A stretch of DNA of 32,846 bases from a virus: positions 1 to 32,846 of IMG/VR virus record IMGVR_UViG_3300042317_001291. One strand, written 5' to 3'. A program made the position numbers and the translations under genes. The notes beneath the pieces were generated by a model that searched no databases, was not told the origin of the DNA, and saw only the letters and a list, made by a program, of their open reading frames with translations. Below, in pieces: positions 1-5,953 of this stretch. How positions within the stretch are numbered: position 1 is the first letter of the stretch; each line of letters starts with the position of its first letter.

Positions 1-3
1 CCC

Positions 4-12
4 TGTGGATAA
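4..12 (-). promoter_or_regulatory. DnaA-box-like 9-mer
   Basis: The minus strand reads TTATCCACA, a perfect match to the bacterial DnaA box TTATNCACA. It is a single copy next to two palindromes, so it could be part of a replication or regulatory site at the edge of the window. One 9-mer can occur by chance. Confidence 0.3.
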
Positions 13-14
13 CT

Positions 15-32
15 CCCGCAAGTACTTGCGGG
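15..32. repeat. Perfect 18-bp palindrome
   Basis: CCCGCAAGT is followed directly by its reverse complement ACTTGCGGG, with no loop. Lack of a spacer favours a dimeric protein-binding site over a hairpin. It lies just downstream of the leftward microgene operon, 3 bp from a second palindrome. Confidence 0.5.
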
Positions 33-35
33 CCA

Positions 36-52
36 GCTTGACATTGTCAAGC
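36..52. repeat. 17-bp inverted repeat containing TTGACA
   Basis: GCTTGACA, a single T, then TGTCAAGC form a perfect inverted repeat. It contains the -35-like hexamer TTGACA on both strands and sits beside the 18-bp palindrome. It could be an operator over a promoter or a compact terminator; no U-tract follows, which favours an operator. Confidence 0.4.
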
Positions 53-67
53 CGACACGCCGTTAGG

Positions 68-190
68 CTAGTGTGACTCTTGCCACATCTCTCTCATCTC
101 TGCTTTAAAGTCATGCCATACGATCCTCGCCATGTATAGGGCGGGGAGGGCAAGGGATAACTGTACTAGTGTAGTAAGTAGTCTATTCAT
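68..190 (-). CDS. Small single-pass membrane protein (40 aa)
   Basis: The reading frame starts MNRLLTTLVQLSLALPALYM and ends EMWQESH. Residues 3-25 are hydrophobic enough for one membrane segment, followed by a charged C-terminal tail. The start ATG overlaps the stop of the upstream gene as ATGA, the classic arrangement for translational coupling, so this is the last gene of the leftward microgene operon. Codon use is richer in G and C than in the rest of the window. No family is recognised. The reading frame and the coupling are seen directly; membrane insertion is inferred from hydrophobicity. Confidence 0.55.
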   Translation of the reverse strand: MNRLLTTLVQLSLALPALYMARIVWHDFKAEMREMWQESH

Positions 191-354
191 GCTGTTACCT
201 TTATGTCCATTACATTAGCGGTAAACTTTTTAACCTTGCCTAATTCGCTATCGTTGAGCGATTGTATTACATGGTCAATAGCCTTAGCCTCATGCGCTAC
301 ATTGTCAATAGAGATTAGTTTAGAGCCTTGCCAAATTGAGTAAGTGATAGTCAT
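187..354 (-). CDS. Hypothetical protein (55 aa)
   Basis: A small soluble protein of unknown function, starting MTITYSIWQGSK. An ATG five codons upstream (at 369) is in frame, but its ATGGGAGAAC contains the GGGAG that best serves as ribosome-binding site for the ATG at 354, so the shorter form is chosen. It is preceded almost directly by the stop of the 60-aa gene upstream and overlaps the start of the membrane microgene downstream, so the set is probably translated as a coupled chain. No motif gives a function. Confidence 0.6.
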   Translation of the reverse strand: MTITYSIWQGSKLISIDNVAHEAKAIDHVIQSLNDSELGKVKKFTANVMDIKVTA

Positions 355-356
355 TA

Positions 357-539
357 TTAGTTCTCCCATGTTAGTTGGTATAGTTTTGCTAGTTCTTCAT
401 CATCTTCATCATTAAAGTCATCTAGTGGAGGTTGTTCCTCATCTACCTCATCAAGGTATGCGTATGCATCTGCGACATCTGATTGGATAGTATCCCACTT
501 AGACACGCTATTAGTTTCGTATGAGTATGCGTATGACAT
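357..539 (-). CDS. Acidic hypothetical protein (60 aa)
   Basis: A very acidic protein: residues 28-50 hold a dense run of Asp and Glu (for example DEVDEEQPPLDDF and NDEDDEE), preceded by a Tyr/Ala-rich stretch. Small acidic phage proteins are sometimes DNA mimics or inhibitors of host enzymes, but nothing here proves that. The start ATG overlaps the stop of the 37-aa gene upstream (TAATG), so translation is coupled. Start and stop are clear and there are no competing frames. Confidence 0.6.
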   Translation of the reverse strand: MSYAYSYETNSVSKWDTIQSDVADAYAYLDEVDEEQPPLDDFNDEDDEELAKLYQLTWEN

Positions 540-652
540 TATTTATTCATCTCCTTAGCAATAGACTCTGACTTACGGAGTGCCTCTAGGGCGATTGATA
601 GGGAGGCAAGGCGTTGCGCCTCTACCATTTTCTTGTATTCATCTAGTGTCAT
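539..652 (-). CDS. Helical microprotein (37 aa)
   Basis: The frame reads MTLDEYKKMVEAQRLASLSI at its start and ends SIAKEMNK. It looks like one long amphipathic helix. It begins just downstream of repeat copy B (661-709), whose last bases GAAAGG act as the ribosome-binding site. The stop overlaps the next start as TAATG. No family is recognised. Support comes from the ribosome-binding site, the coupling and the conserved upstream repeat shared with the 56-aa gene. Confidence 0.5.
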   Translation of the reverse strand: MTLDEYKKMVEAQRLASLSIALEALRKSESIAKEMNK

Positions 653-660
653 TATTCTGA

Positions 661-709
661 CCTTTCGTTGTTGTTATGTTGTAAGTGTAGCATGGGGGTC
701 TGACAAATT
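661..709 (-). promoter_or_regulatory. 49-bp promoter-like repeat, copy B
   Basis: This copy matches copy A (926-974) at 41 of 49 positions. On the minus strand it runs AATTTGTCAGACCCCCATGC, then TACACT, then the ribosome-binding site GAAAGG. TGC-TACACT fits an extended -10 box. The conserved TTGTCA lies only 11 bp upstream of it, too close for a normal -35, so it may be an activator or repressor site or belong to a phage-specific polymerase promoter. Confidence 0.6.
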
Positions 710-744
710 GGGGAGGTTAGCCTAGCGTGTCGCTGTGAGGTGTG

Positions 745-915
745 TCACATACCTCGCTTGGCTCGGATAGCCTCGACCTGTGCTAACTGCTCAGGTGTAG
801 CGTTACGGAAAGCCTGTACGCTCTCCCTTATCCAAGGTGACTTAGCAATAGCCTTTTCGTGAGCGATAGCGTTTCGCTCTTGTTGTTCTAATCTAATTCT
901 ATCTAGTGTGTTCAT
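745..915 (-). CDS. Helical hypothetical protein (56 aa)
   Basis: The frame starts MNTLDRIRLEQQERNAIAHE and ends EAIRAKRGM. It is charged and predicted to be mostly helical, and the segment ATPEQLAQVEAIRAKRG resembles a short helix-turn segment. Its N-terminus (MNTLDRIR) recalls that of the 37-aa gene (MTLDEYKK). It follows repeat copy A, which supplies the AAAGG ribosome-binding site. About 90 bases separate it from the next gene, which has its own repeat copy, so the two may be separate transcription units. The function is unknown. Confidence 0.55.
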   Translation of the reverse strand: MNTLDRIRLEQQERNAIAHEKAIAKSPWIRESVQAFRNATPEQLAQVEAIRAKRGM

Positions 916-925
916 TTATTTATTG

Positions 926-974
926 CCTTTCGTTTTTGTTATACCTTAAGCATAGCATGGGGGACTGACAAATT
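926..974 (-). promoter_or_regulatory. 49-bp promoter-like repeat, copy A
   Basis: First copy of the repeat described at 661-709. On the minus strand TTTGTCAGTCCCCCATGC leads into TATGCT, an extended -10 candidate, and the repeat ends in GAAAGG before the ATG at 915. A GCGACACGC motif lies 14 bp further upstream; the same 9-mer lies 15 bp upstream of copy B. Conservation in a non-coding stretch before two small genes is the main evidence for a promoter. Confidence 0.6.
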
Positions 975-984
975 AAGGCAAATC

Positions 985-1041
985 TCGGGCGTGTCGCAAA
1001 AAAATCTTTGTGATGCTCATCACACTCACGCTCAAGCCCGA
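985..1041. repeat. Nested inverted repeats between divergent genes
   Basis: An outer pair TCGGGC (985-990) and GCCCGA (1036-1041) encloses a perfect hairpin TGTGAT-GCTC-ATCACA (1009-1024). It sits between the leftward microgenes and the rightward glycosyltransferase. It could be a terminator-like barrier or an operator. The rest of 975-1173 shows no gene. Confidence 0.4.
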
Positions 1042-1136
1042 AAGAATAATGGGCGCACTATCCAAAATGTCCGTTTTGTCCAGGGTGTGTATCATACATG
1101 TAAAAAATATATTAACATTTTTGTAAATCTGAAATC

Positions 1137-1167
1137 CTAGTCGACTAGAATATATGGCGGGTATAAT
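1137..1167 (+). promoter_or_regulatory. Promoter giving a leaderless mRNA, with operator-like palindrome
   Basis: TATAAT at 1162-1167 lies six bases before the ATG at 1174, so transcription should begin at or next to the start codon. A perfect 12-bp palindrome CTAGTCGACTAG (1137-1148) covers the -35 region and could be a regulator site. The -35 itself (TCGACT, 15 bp away) is weak. Confidence 0.6.
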
Positions 1168-1173
1168 AGAGAC

Positions 1174-1896
1174 ATGATCCCTAAAATAATATGGCAAACC
1201 CACGAATGGGAATACAAAGATCTTCCAGAACACCTAAAGAAAAACACAAGGACATGGATAAATTTAAATCCTGGCTGGGAATACAAATATATGTCATCGA
1301 AAGATAGGGCGGACATGATGAAGGAACACGATCATTTCTACAATGTACTTTTTAGAAACGACCTTGTTTGCAAATACTGCAGGGTAGTGTGTGAAAGGCA
1401 TATGAAGCCATTTAAAATGCATCAAGCTGATATTTGGAGATATTACGTAGTAAATAAATTTGGCGGGGTATACGTAGATATGGATTCTGTATGTATACAA
1501 CCACTTGACTATATGCTAGAGTTAGCTACAGATAAATACGAAATGATAGTTACGGAAGATGAAGACGATATCTTTTGCTATGTACATGGATTTATCGACA
1601 ATTGTGAAAATAAGAAATACAATAACAACGCTATGTTTGCAGCAAAGCCAAATGCCTCTGCATTGTCAAATATGCTAAAGGAGCTAGAGAACTCTCCTTT
1701 TCCTCATTGGTGGAAAGATTCTCATTGGTGTTGGTGTGAAGAGATAAAAGCAAATAAACATATTATTAAAGAGTTTACTGCTGGATCTCATTCTAAAGAT
1801 TATATGGATAAGTTTTATGATAATATTCTAGTTGACTACTTTGGCAGAGAAGTAAAATACGAAGAATTAATGAAAGAATTAAATTTATTAATTTAG
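1174..1896 (+). CDS. Glycosyltransferase, GT32/DXD-containing (OCH1-like)
   Basis: The enzyme should transfer a sugar from a nucleotide-sugar donor to an acceptor. The N-terminus IPKIIWQTHEW is the hallmark opening of the DXD sugar-binding (Gly_transf_sug, GT32) family, and the stretch at about residues 83-110 (HQADIWRYYVVNKFGGVYVD followed by MDSVCIQPLD) contains the DMD metal/nucleotide-sugar motif at 102-104. At 240 aa it is a complete compact GT-A domain without a membrane segment. The ATG lies directly after a -10 box and has no Shine-Dalgarno sequence. A 2OG oxygenase and an FkbM-like methyltransferase follow, suggesting one decoration cassette. The acceptor cannot be read from sequence; a virion protein, a host glycan or modified DNA are all possible. 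Confidence 0.85.
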   Translation: MIPKIIWQTHEWEYKDLPEHLKKNTRTWINLNPGWEYKYMSSKDRADMMKEHDHFYNVLFRNDLVCKYCRVVCERHMKPFKMHQADIWRYYVVNKFGGVYVDMDSVCIQPLDYMLELATDKYEMIVTEDEDDIFCYVHGFIDNCENKKYNNNAMFAAKPNASALSNMLKELENSPFPHWWKDSHWCWCEEIKANKHIIKEFTAGSHSKDYMDKFYDNILVDYFGREVKYEELMKELNLLI

Positions 1897-1919
1897 CTAT
1901 TGACTTTGATAAAAACAAA

Positions 1920-2054
1920 ATGATACACTTAGTTTGCTTTGTGGGGGCTTACCCTGAAACTCAATATGTACCAGATGTTATCTGTGGGTATTTCAGGAAC
2001 GCTTCTCTATCTTTCCAAAAAGTTAAAATTTGGGGGGTAGGGGGGCTTTCCTAA
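1920..2054 (+). CDS. Possible 44-aa ORF or gene remnant
   Basis: The gap after the glycosyltransferase holds an open frame starting MIHLVCFVGAYPETQYVP and ending KIWGVGGLS. It lacks a Shine-Dalgarno sequence. The stop follows two G6 runs (in TTTGGGGGGTAGGGGGGCTTT), odd for this AT-rich genome, so it may be the surviving start of a decayed gene. The same stretch contains an inverted repeat (CCTGAAA...TTTCAGG) around a smaller hairpin, and TTGACT-N18-TACACT just before and within it, so a small RNA is another reading. No function is assigned. Confidence 0.25.
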   Translation: MIHLVCFVGAYPETQYVPDVICGYFRNASLSFQKVKIWGVGGLS

Positions 2055-2106
2055 AATCTAATATCCCCAGATAATCCAATAAAGATATAAGAAATATAGG
2101 TGATAA

Positions 2107-2676
2107 ATGTATATTGCAGATAACGATTATCATGCTATTGAAAACTTTATTGATCCTGAATATTGCAAATACCTATCTGATTATTTTATAAAAAATCAAT
2201 TGCAGGATCCAGAAAGAAGCTCTTGGGGATATATCCCATTTGGTGGGAATGCTGAATTTTTTCAGTCAACTGAATTTATGCTAGAGTTTGATCCATTAAA
2301 TAAAATTAATCAGATGTTGCACTACTCTCGCAATTTCTTTTTAGATACATACTCTATAGATGGAGAATTTTTATTAAATAGATCTCATGCAAATTTGATG
2401 CGAGAAGGTGCACAATTAGATTCGCATAAAGATGATCGAGAAAGATACCAGCCAGTAGAAGAACTTGTTAGTAAAACATATGTGTCCTCTTTGCTTCTTA
2501 ATGATGATTATGAAGGTGGAAACTTAATAATGGGAGAAGAGTCTAAAGTTTCTATAAAGCCAAAAGCTGGAACTCTAATACTATTTCCAGGTTACAACAC
2601 AAGACATGAAGTTGAAAAAGTTAAATCTGGAACAAGGGTTAACGTTCTATCTTGGTTTGTTAATGTGGTCAAGTAA
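2107..2676 (+). CDS. 2OG-Fe(II) oxygenase, prolyl 4-hydroxylase-like
   Basis: A 2-oxoglutarate- and iron-dependent dioxygenase of the P4H-like double-stranded beta-helix type, expected to hydroxylate a substrate while converting 2OG to succinate. The iron triad is visible as H107-x-D109 (in DSHKDDRERY) and H167, with the 2OG-binding R177 nine residues on (RHEVEKVKSGTRVNV). The phage-typical LLNDDYEGGNL and IKPKAGTLILFPG strands sit at 130-162. At 189 aa it is a bare catalytic domain. AGGTG precedes the start. The FkbM-like gene begins directly after its stop, so the two are co-translated. The same 2OG-then-FkbM order recurs at 26402-27566. Substrate unknown. Confidence 0.88.
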   Translation: MYIADNDYHAIENFIDPEYCKYLSDYFIKNQLQDPERSSWGYIPFGGNAEFFQSTEFMLEFDPLNKINQMLHYSRNFFLDTYSIDGEFLLNRSHANLMREGAQLDSHKDDRERYQPVEELVSKTYVSSLLLNDDYEGGNLIMGEESKVSIKPKAGTLILFPGYNTRHEVEKVKSGTRVNVLSWFVNVVK

Positions 2677-3309
2677 ATGCCAAAACTTATTAAAGGTAGC
2701 AATAGCCAAGCAAGCCAGGAGTCATTTGTTTTAAATGTTCTAGAGGAAAAAATGAACGGTACCTATGTAGAATTAGGTGGTGGATGGGCAAAAAAGAACA
2801 GCAACACATATTTGCTAGAAAGTAGATATAACTGGAAAGGCTTATCTTTTGAAAATGATCCATCTAGAGCAAAAGAATATAATATATTTAGAAGAAATAA
2901 GACTTTGCAAGAAGATGCCAGGTTCTTTGATTATGAAAAATATTTTGTAGAAAATAACTATCCATTAACCATGGATTATTTGCAAATGGATCTGCATCCA
3001 GCATTTTCAACATTTGAGGCACTGCAAAATATGCCTTTAGCAAAATACAGATTTTCAACTATAACCTATGAGCACAATGGATATCAAGATGGTTGGCATA
3101 AAGAATATATTCAAAAGGGTTCTCAGGATATACTATCAAATCTAGGCTATGTCCTAGTTGTAGAAAATGTTATATTTAACGGTATAGCATATGAGGATTG
3201 GTGGGTTGATCCAAGATCTGTACCATTAAAGAATTATAAAGATTTTTTCAATAAGAACATTAATCATAGTGACTTATTCGATAAAGAAAAAACGGGGGTA
3301 GAACAGTGA
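2677..3309 (+). CDS. FkbM-like SAM-dependent methyltransferase
   Basis: Members of the FkbM group methylate oxygen atoms, often on sugars or polyketides. SAM-binding motif I is seen at about residues 30-36 (YVELGGG), the acidic ribose-binding position in LSFENDP at 56-62, and DYLQMDLH near residue 100. The C-terminal DWWVDPRSVPL is shared with the paralogue at 26979-27566, where the matching motif I is YVELGAF. It starts immediately after the oxygenase stop and its own stop overlaps the next start (GTGA). A class I methyltransferase fold is well supported; the target is unknown. Confidence 0.75.
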   Translation: MPKLIKGSNSQASQESFVLNVLEEKMNGTYVELGGGWAKKNSNTYLLESRYNWKGLSFENDPSRAKEYNIFRRNKTLQEDARFFDYEKYFVENNYPLTMDYLQMDLHPAFSTFEALQNMPLAKYRFSTITYEHNGYQDGWHKEYIQKGSQDILSNLGYVLVVENVIFNGIAYEDWWVDPRSVPLKNYKDFFNKNINHSDLFDKEKTGVEQ

Positions 3310-3383
3310 AACTTCTTTGCCAAATAGCCATAGTAGCTATCATTACTTTTATCCTTGGTATACTCATACAGATAATAGGCTAA
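3306..3383 (+). CDS. Hydrophobic membrane micropeptide (25 aa)
   Basis: The GTG start overlaps the methyltransferase stop as GTGA, and GGGGG lies nine bases before it. The product, starting MKLLCQIAIVAIITFILGIL, is almost entirely one membrane segment, with a single Lys and a Cys near the N-terminus. Small peptides of this kind can act in lysis, superinfection exclusion or membrane anchoring, but nothing here chooses among these. It ends six bases before the tRNA gene. Confidence 0.5.
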   Translation: MKLLCQIAIVAIITFILGILIQIIG

Positions 3384-3388
3384 TATAA

Positions 3389-3463
3389 GGGCCTATAGCT
3401 TAATCTGGTTAAAGCACTTGTCTTATATACAAGCGACTTTGGGTTCAAATCCCAATGGGCCTA
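3389..3463 (+). tRNA. tRNA-Ile (anticodon UAU, reads AUA)
   Basis: A complete cloverleaf can be folded by eye. The acceptor arms GGGCCTA (3389-3395) and TGGGCCT (3456-3462) pair with two G-U pairs, with discriminator A3463. The D stem is GCTT/AAGC, the anticodon stem CTTGT/ACAAG encloses loop CTTATAT (3422-3428), the variable loop has five bases and the T arm is TTGGG-TTCAAAT-CCCAA. The anticodon is TAT (3424-3426). CCA is not encoded. Bacteria normally read AUA with a lysidine-modified CAU tRNA, so this would let the AT-rich phage decode its many AUA codons without that host step. Confidence 0.88.
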
Positions 3464-3484
3464 CTTTGTTTAATGATTATGGAG

Positions 3485-3490
3485 TATAAT
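3485..3490 (+). promoter_or_regulatory. -10 box for a leaderless gene
   Basis: TATAAT lies exactly six bases before the ATG at 3497, the same geometry as at 1162, 5226 (minus strand) and 24152. It fixes the start of the next small gene, which lacks a Shine-Dalgarno sequence. No clear -35 is seen. Confidence 0.5.
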
Positions 3491-3496
3491 ACCTAT

Positions 3497-3652
3497 ATGC
3501 TAGCTTATGATGTTCCTCTTTCTGCCCTCCTTTTTATTCTATGGGCAGGTGTACCTGTTGAGGAATACATAAAAGGGCCATCTCAGGAAGAAACCCTGGC
3601 ATATATAGAGAAGTTGAGGAAAATACAGGAAAGTGAAAATGATGGTCTCTAA
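3497..3652 (+). CDS. Hypothetical protein (51 aa)
   Basis: A longer frame is open from 3455, but that start lies inside the tRNA. The ATG at 3497, six bases after TATAAT, is the sensible start. The protein begins MLAYDVPLSALLFILWAGVP, a hydrophobic segment long enough to span or touch the membrane, followed by a charged helix (YIEKLRKIQESEND). Single-pass topology with a cytoplasmic tail is inferred. No family is recognised. Confidence 0.55.
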   Translation: MLAYDVPLSALLFILWAGVPVEEYIKGPSQEETLAYIEKLRKIQESENDGL

Positions 3653-3709
3653 TTTTCGGCTCACTTTTCGCCGCACTTTTTTCACTTCGTGTTCATGCAG
3701 TAATTAGGG

Positions 3710-3715
3710 TATAAT
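3710..3715 (+). promoter_or_regulatory. -10 box upstream of the 87-aa gene
   Basis: TATAAT is followed by a leader of about 30 bases that carries AAAGGAGATG before the ATG at 3750. This shows that ordinary leadered genes coexist with leaderless ones. A possible -35 (TTCGTG, 18 bp upstream) is poor. Confidence 0.5.
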
Positions 3716-3749
3716 AGACCTATTCTTAATAAATTAAAGGAGATGTAAA

Positions 3750-4013
3750 ATGGATTTTTTTAAGACGCTAGAAGATGATGCAATCATCCTTATCTGGAGA
3801 AAGTTTGATGCTTTTCTAATAGAAGAGTTTAAGAAGGAAAATGCAGATCTTTCAGACGATGAAGTTAAATCCGTTGTTAAGGATGGCGCACTTACCATTA
3901 AGTGGCAAGAAGAAAGCACAATCGATCAGTCAGAAGAGCAGGAGTACCTAGTACTTAACTTCGGAACAGAGCAAGACATTGAATCTTTTAATAAGTGGAA
4001 GGAAGTAGAATAA
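3750..4013 (+). CDS. Acidic hypothetical protein (87 aa)
   Basis: An acidic soluble protein starting MDFFKTLEDDAIILIWRKFD. It shows alternating charged helices, then a strand-rich C-terminal half (ALTIKWQEE and EYLVLNFGTEQD). A strong AAAGGAG ribosome-binding site precedes the start. The stop TAA overlaps the next start (TAATG), so the two genes are coupled. No function is recognised. Confidence 0.7.
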   Translation: MDFFKTLEDDAIILIWRKFDAFLIEEFKKENADLSDDEVKSVVKDGALTIKWQEESTIDQSEEQEYLVLNFGTEQDIESFNKWKEVE

Positions 4014-4543
4014 TGGGAATATTAGATGATGTAACTTTTGCGGAGGAGCCTAAGTTTCCTCTTGGAAGTAAAGGATCGTTTCCAGTAACAGATGAAGATC
4101 TAGAGACAATAAAGAATTGGCTAGATGCTGCAACAGATTCAGAAAAAACTGTTACAGTCGACGGTGCTGTTTCAAAAACAGATTATGAATATAACAGAAT
4201 TCCTGTTAGACAAATTTTTAAAGACTGGCGAAATCTTATTTCCAGCACTTTTGAGATTGAAGATTCCGTTAGACCTTTAATAATTAACTTTTACACATTA
4301 TCTTACTCAAATGCAGAAGAGTTTGAATACACTCATTCTGCAAGTTTAAATCCACATGATGATTTTAAGAAGATGTACCACGTAGCAATTGTCCTTAAAG
4401 GAACTTTTAAAACAGACAAGATTGAAACCCCTTTATCTGAAAAAGAAAATTACTTTGTTTTTTCTAATGAAAAAGAAGAAATTATATCAAACAGCGGGGA
4501 ATCAGATTCTCTTATCTTGTTTATTAATTTAGGTGCAGCTTAA
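4013..4543 (+). CDS. Hypothetical protein, possibly cupin/DSBH fold (176 aa)
   Basis: The ATG at 4013 is chosen over an in-frame GTG at 3995 because it overlaps the previous stop and has GGAAGGAAG upstream. The C-terminal half is strand-rich (MYHVAIVLKGTF, NYFVFSNEKEEIISNSGESD, LILFINL) and looks like a jelly-roll. A lone NPHDDF recalls an HxD motif, but the second His and the 2OG-binding basic residue of the oxygenases are not evident, so catalysis is doubtful. It could be a degenerate oxygenase or an unrelated cupin. Its 3' end overlaps the convergent oxygenase by four bases. Confidence 0.55.
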   Translation: MGILDDVTFAEEPKFPLGSKGSFPVTDEDLETIKNWLDAATDSEKTVTVDGAVSKTDYEYNRIPVRQIFKDWRNLISSTFEIEDSVRPLIINFYTLSYSNAEEFEYTHSASLNPHDDFKKMYHVAIVLKGTFKTDKIETPLSEKENYFVFSNEKEEIISNSGESDSLILFINLGAA

Positions 4544-5214
4544 CCTTTAGGCTGGTATCCCATTTCTTTGTTATAAAAGTTTGGAATTTTTATAAAAGCT
4601 GGCAAAACGTATCGCATAGGTCCTTTTGTTACAAACCTAACTCCATGCTCCCATTCTGGATCTCCACCAAAGATTAACATTTCTCCAGATTTAGGTTTAA
4701 TCTGGAAATCTTTATTGGCCCAAAATATTTCTCCGTCGTTGTAGTCATCATTAATGTATATAACAGCAGCATGAATAATAGCCTCATCAGTGTTTTGATC
4801 ATGGTGCGACTTTAGTTCAACCCCGTCGTACATCCTTTGTATAAAATAAAATCCACTTAACACTAGGTCTGATCCAGATTTTTTTAAGATTTCATTAAAT
4901 CTAGCATCAACTCTTCTATGTATTTCAGCATTAACAAAAGACAGATTCTTGTCATGCCAGTTTGTAGTTACTTCATATAGTCCTTCTTTTACTAAGTTTT
5001 CTACATCTTCTCTTCCAAACTTAGCTCTAGTAAAAATTTTTAGCTGATCTGTATACCACTTGTCCCAATCTTCTTCCGTAGCATTTGCAATTATCTTTTC
5101 ATACTCTTTAACCTCTTCTTGAGTTATAAAGTCTTTAACAAGCAGTAGACCTTCAATAGGGCATTCTACAGCGTATCCGCTTTCTTCAAATTCTTTTTTT
5201 AGCCATGCGTTCAT
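4540..5214 (-). CDS. 2OG-Fe(II) oxygenase, P4H-like
   Basis: A second P4H-type dioxygenase, on the opposite strand. Iron ligands are H137-x-D139 (KSHHDQNTD) and H190 (EWEHG), and R201 follows at H-x10-R. The IYINDDYNDGEIF and IKPKSGEMLIFGG strands sit at 152-184. About 120 residues precede the metal motif, more than in the 189-aa paralogue, including TQEEVKEYEKIIANA, a helix typical of the P4H entry region. An extended -10 (TGATACAAT) ends six bases before the ATG, so the mRNA appears leaderless and can be made independently of the TylF-like gene just upstream. Substrate unknown. Confidence 0.88.
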   Translation of the reverse strand: MNAWLKKEFEESGYAVECPIEGLLLVKDFITQEEVKEYEKIIANATEEDWDKWYTDQLKIFTRAKFGREDVENLVKEGLYEVTTNWHDKNLSFVNAEIHRRVDARFNEILKKSGSDLVLSGFYFIQRMYDGVELKSHHDQNTDEAIIHAAVIYINDDYNDGEIFWANKDFQIKPKSGEMLIFGGDPEWEHGVRFVTKGPMRYVLPAFIKIPNFYNKEMGYQPKG

Positions 5215-5220
5215 AATCTT

Positions 5221-5229
5221 ATTGTATCA
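5221..5229 (-). promoter_or_regulatory. Extended -10 promoter for a leaderless oxygenase gene
   Basis: On the minus strand TGATACAAT is followed by six bases and the ATG at 5214. The TGA of the extended -10 is also the stop codon of the TylF-like gene. No -35 is evident, as is common for extended -10 promoters. Confidence 0.55.
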
Positions 5230-5859
5230 TTTCTTCCATACGATAGCTTGCCCAGTTGGCAGCTCTAGAATATCATGCTTTTCAAATAGGTCGTTTACTG
5301 CTTTTCTAGCACCAGTTGTTTTGTATGATCCGTAGTCGTCACATATTAATACGCCACCTTCTACTATAAGAGGCCAAAAGTATTCAATTGAATTTTTTGT
5401 AGGCTCGTATAGGTCTACGTCTATATGGACAAAGGAATATTGGCTATCGGGAATATCGTTAAACACTTCTGGGATCCACCCCTTTTTTAAGGAAACATTA
5501 TCGTACCTTGATAGGTTATTTTTAGCCCATGCCATTTCAGATTTTAGCTTTATTTTTTTAAAGTAGTCTGTATCAAATTCCCCTGGCTCTGAAACCCCTT
5601 CCCAGGAGTCTACACCAAGAAACTTTTTGTTGCAAAACTCTGCTGTAAAGAACATTGTCATTCCAGCATAAACACCACATTCAGCAAAATCTAGATGTGG
5701 ATTTGCTATAGACTGTTGCTTTGCAAGTTGTCTAAGAATATAAATTCTTGCATATAAAGCGTTATCCATTTCATTATTTATGTTACATATTAAATTAAAA
5801 TCATTATGAAGTTTTACAAAGTCAGAATCTTCTGTCCATCTGCTTAAATACGAGTCCAT
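5227..5859 (-). CDS. TylF/MycF-like O-methyltransferase
   Basis: This family (macrocin O-methyltransferase) moves a methyl group from SAM to a sugar hydroxyl and needs a metal. Visible signatures are FAECGVYAGMT at 58-68 (SAM loop), VDSWEG at 83-88, FVHIDVDLYEPTK at 143-155 with the metal-binding Asp residues, and GGVLICDDYGS at 168-178. At 210 aa it is near normal single-domain size. AAGGGG lies four bases before the ATG. A hairpin terminator sits directly upstream, so expression may be attenuated. The downstream oxygenase follows after 12 bases. Sugar methylation is the family expectation; the acceptor is not known. Confidence 0.88.
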   Translation of the reverse strand: MDSYLSRWTEDSDFVKLHNDFNLICNINNEMDNALYARIYILRQLAKQQSIANPHLDFAECGVYAGMTMFFTAEFCNKKFLGVDSWEGVSEPGEFDTDYFKKIKLKSEMAWAKNNLSRYDNVSLKKGWIPEVFNDIPDSQYSFVHIDVDLYEPTKNSIEYFWPLIVEGGVLICDDYGSYKTTGARKAVNDLFEKHDILELPTGQAIVWKK

Positions 5860-5870
5860 TTTACCCCTTA

Positions 5871-5906
5871 AACAAAAAACCCTAAAGGAGGCGGATCCTT
5901 TAGGGT
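5871..5906 (-). terminator. Rho-independent terminator in the leader of the TylF-like gene
   Basis: A perfect 11-bp stem, ACCCTAAAGGA with TCCTTTAGGGT around a six-base loop, is followed on the minus strand by TTTTTTGTTT. It ends about 12 bases before the TylF-like start codon. It should end transcripts from the small-gene operon at 5985-6752, or act as an attenuator for the methyltransferase gene. Confidence 0.8.
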
Positions 5907-5953
5907 ATTTGTTGCGTTATATCCGCATAGTGTAACTTACATTACACACTTAT

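Noticed and set aside
973-1233. Minus-strand 86-aa ORF between the microgenes and the glycosyltransferase
   Set aside because: It starts inside the glycosyltransferase gene, runs through the promoter and palindromes, and has no ribosome-binding site or recognisable domain.
3995-4012. Earlier GTG start for the 176-aa gene
   Set aside because: The ATG at 4013 overlaps the upstream stop and has the better-placed GGAAGGAAG.
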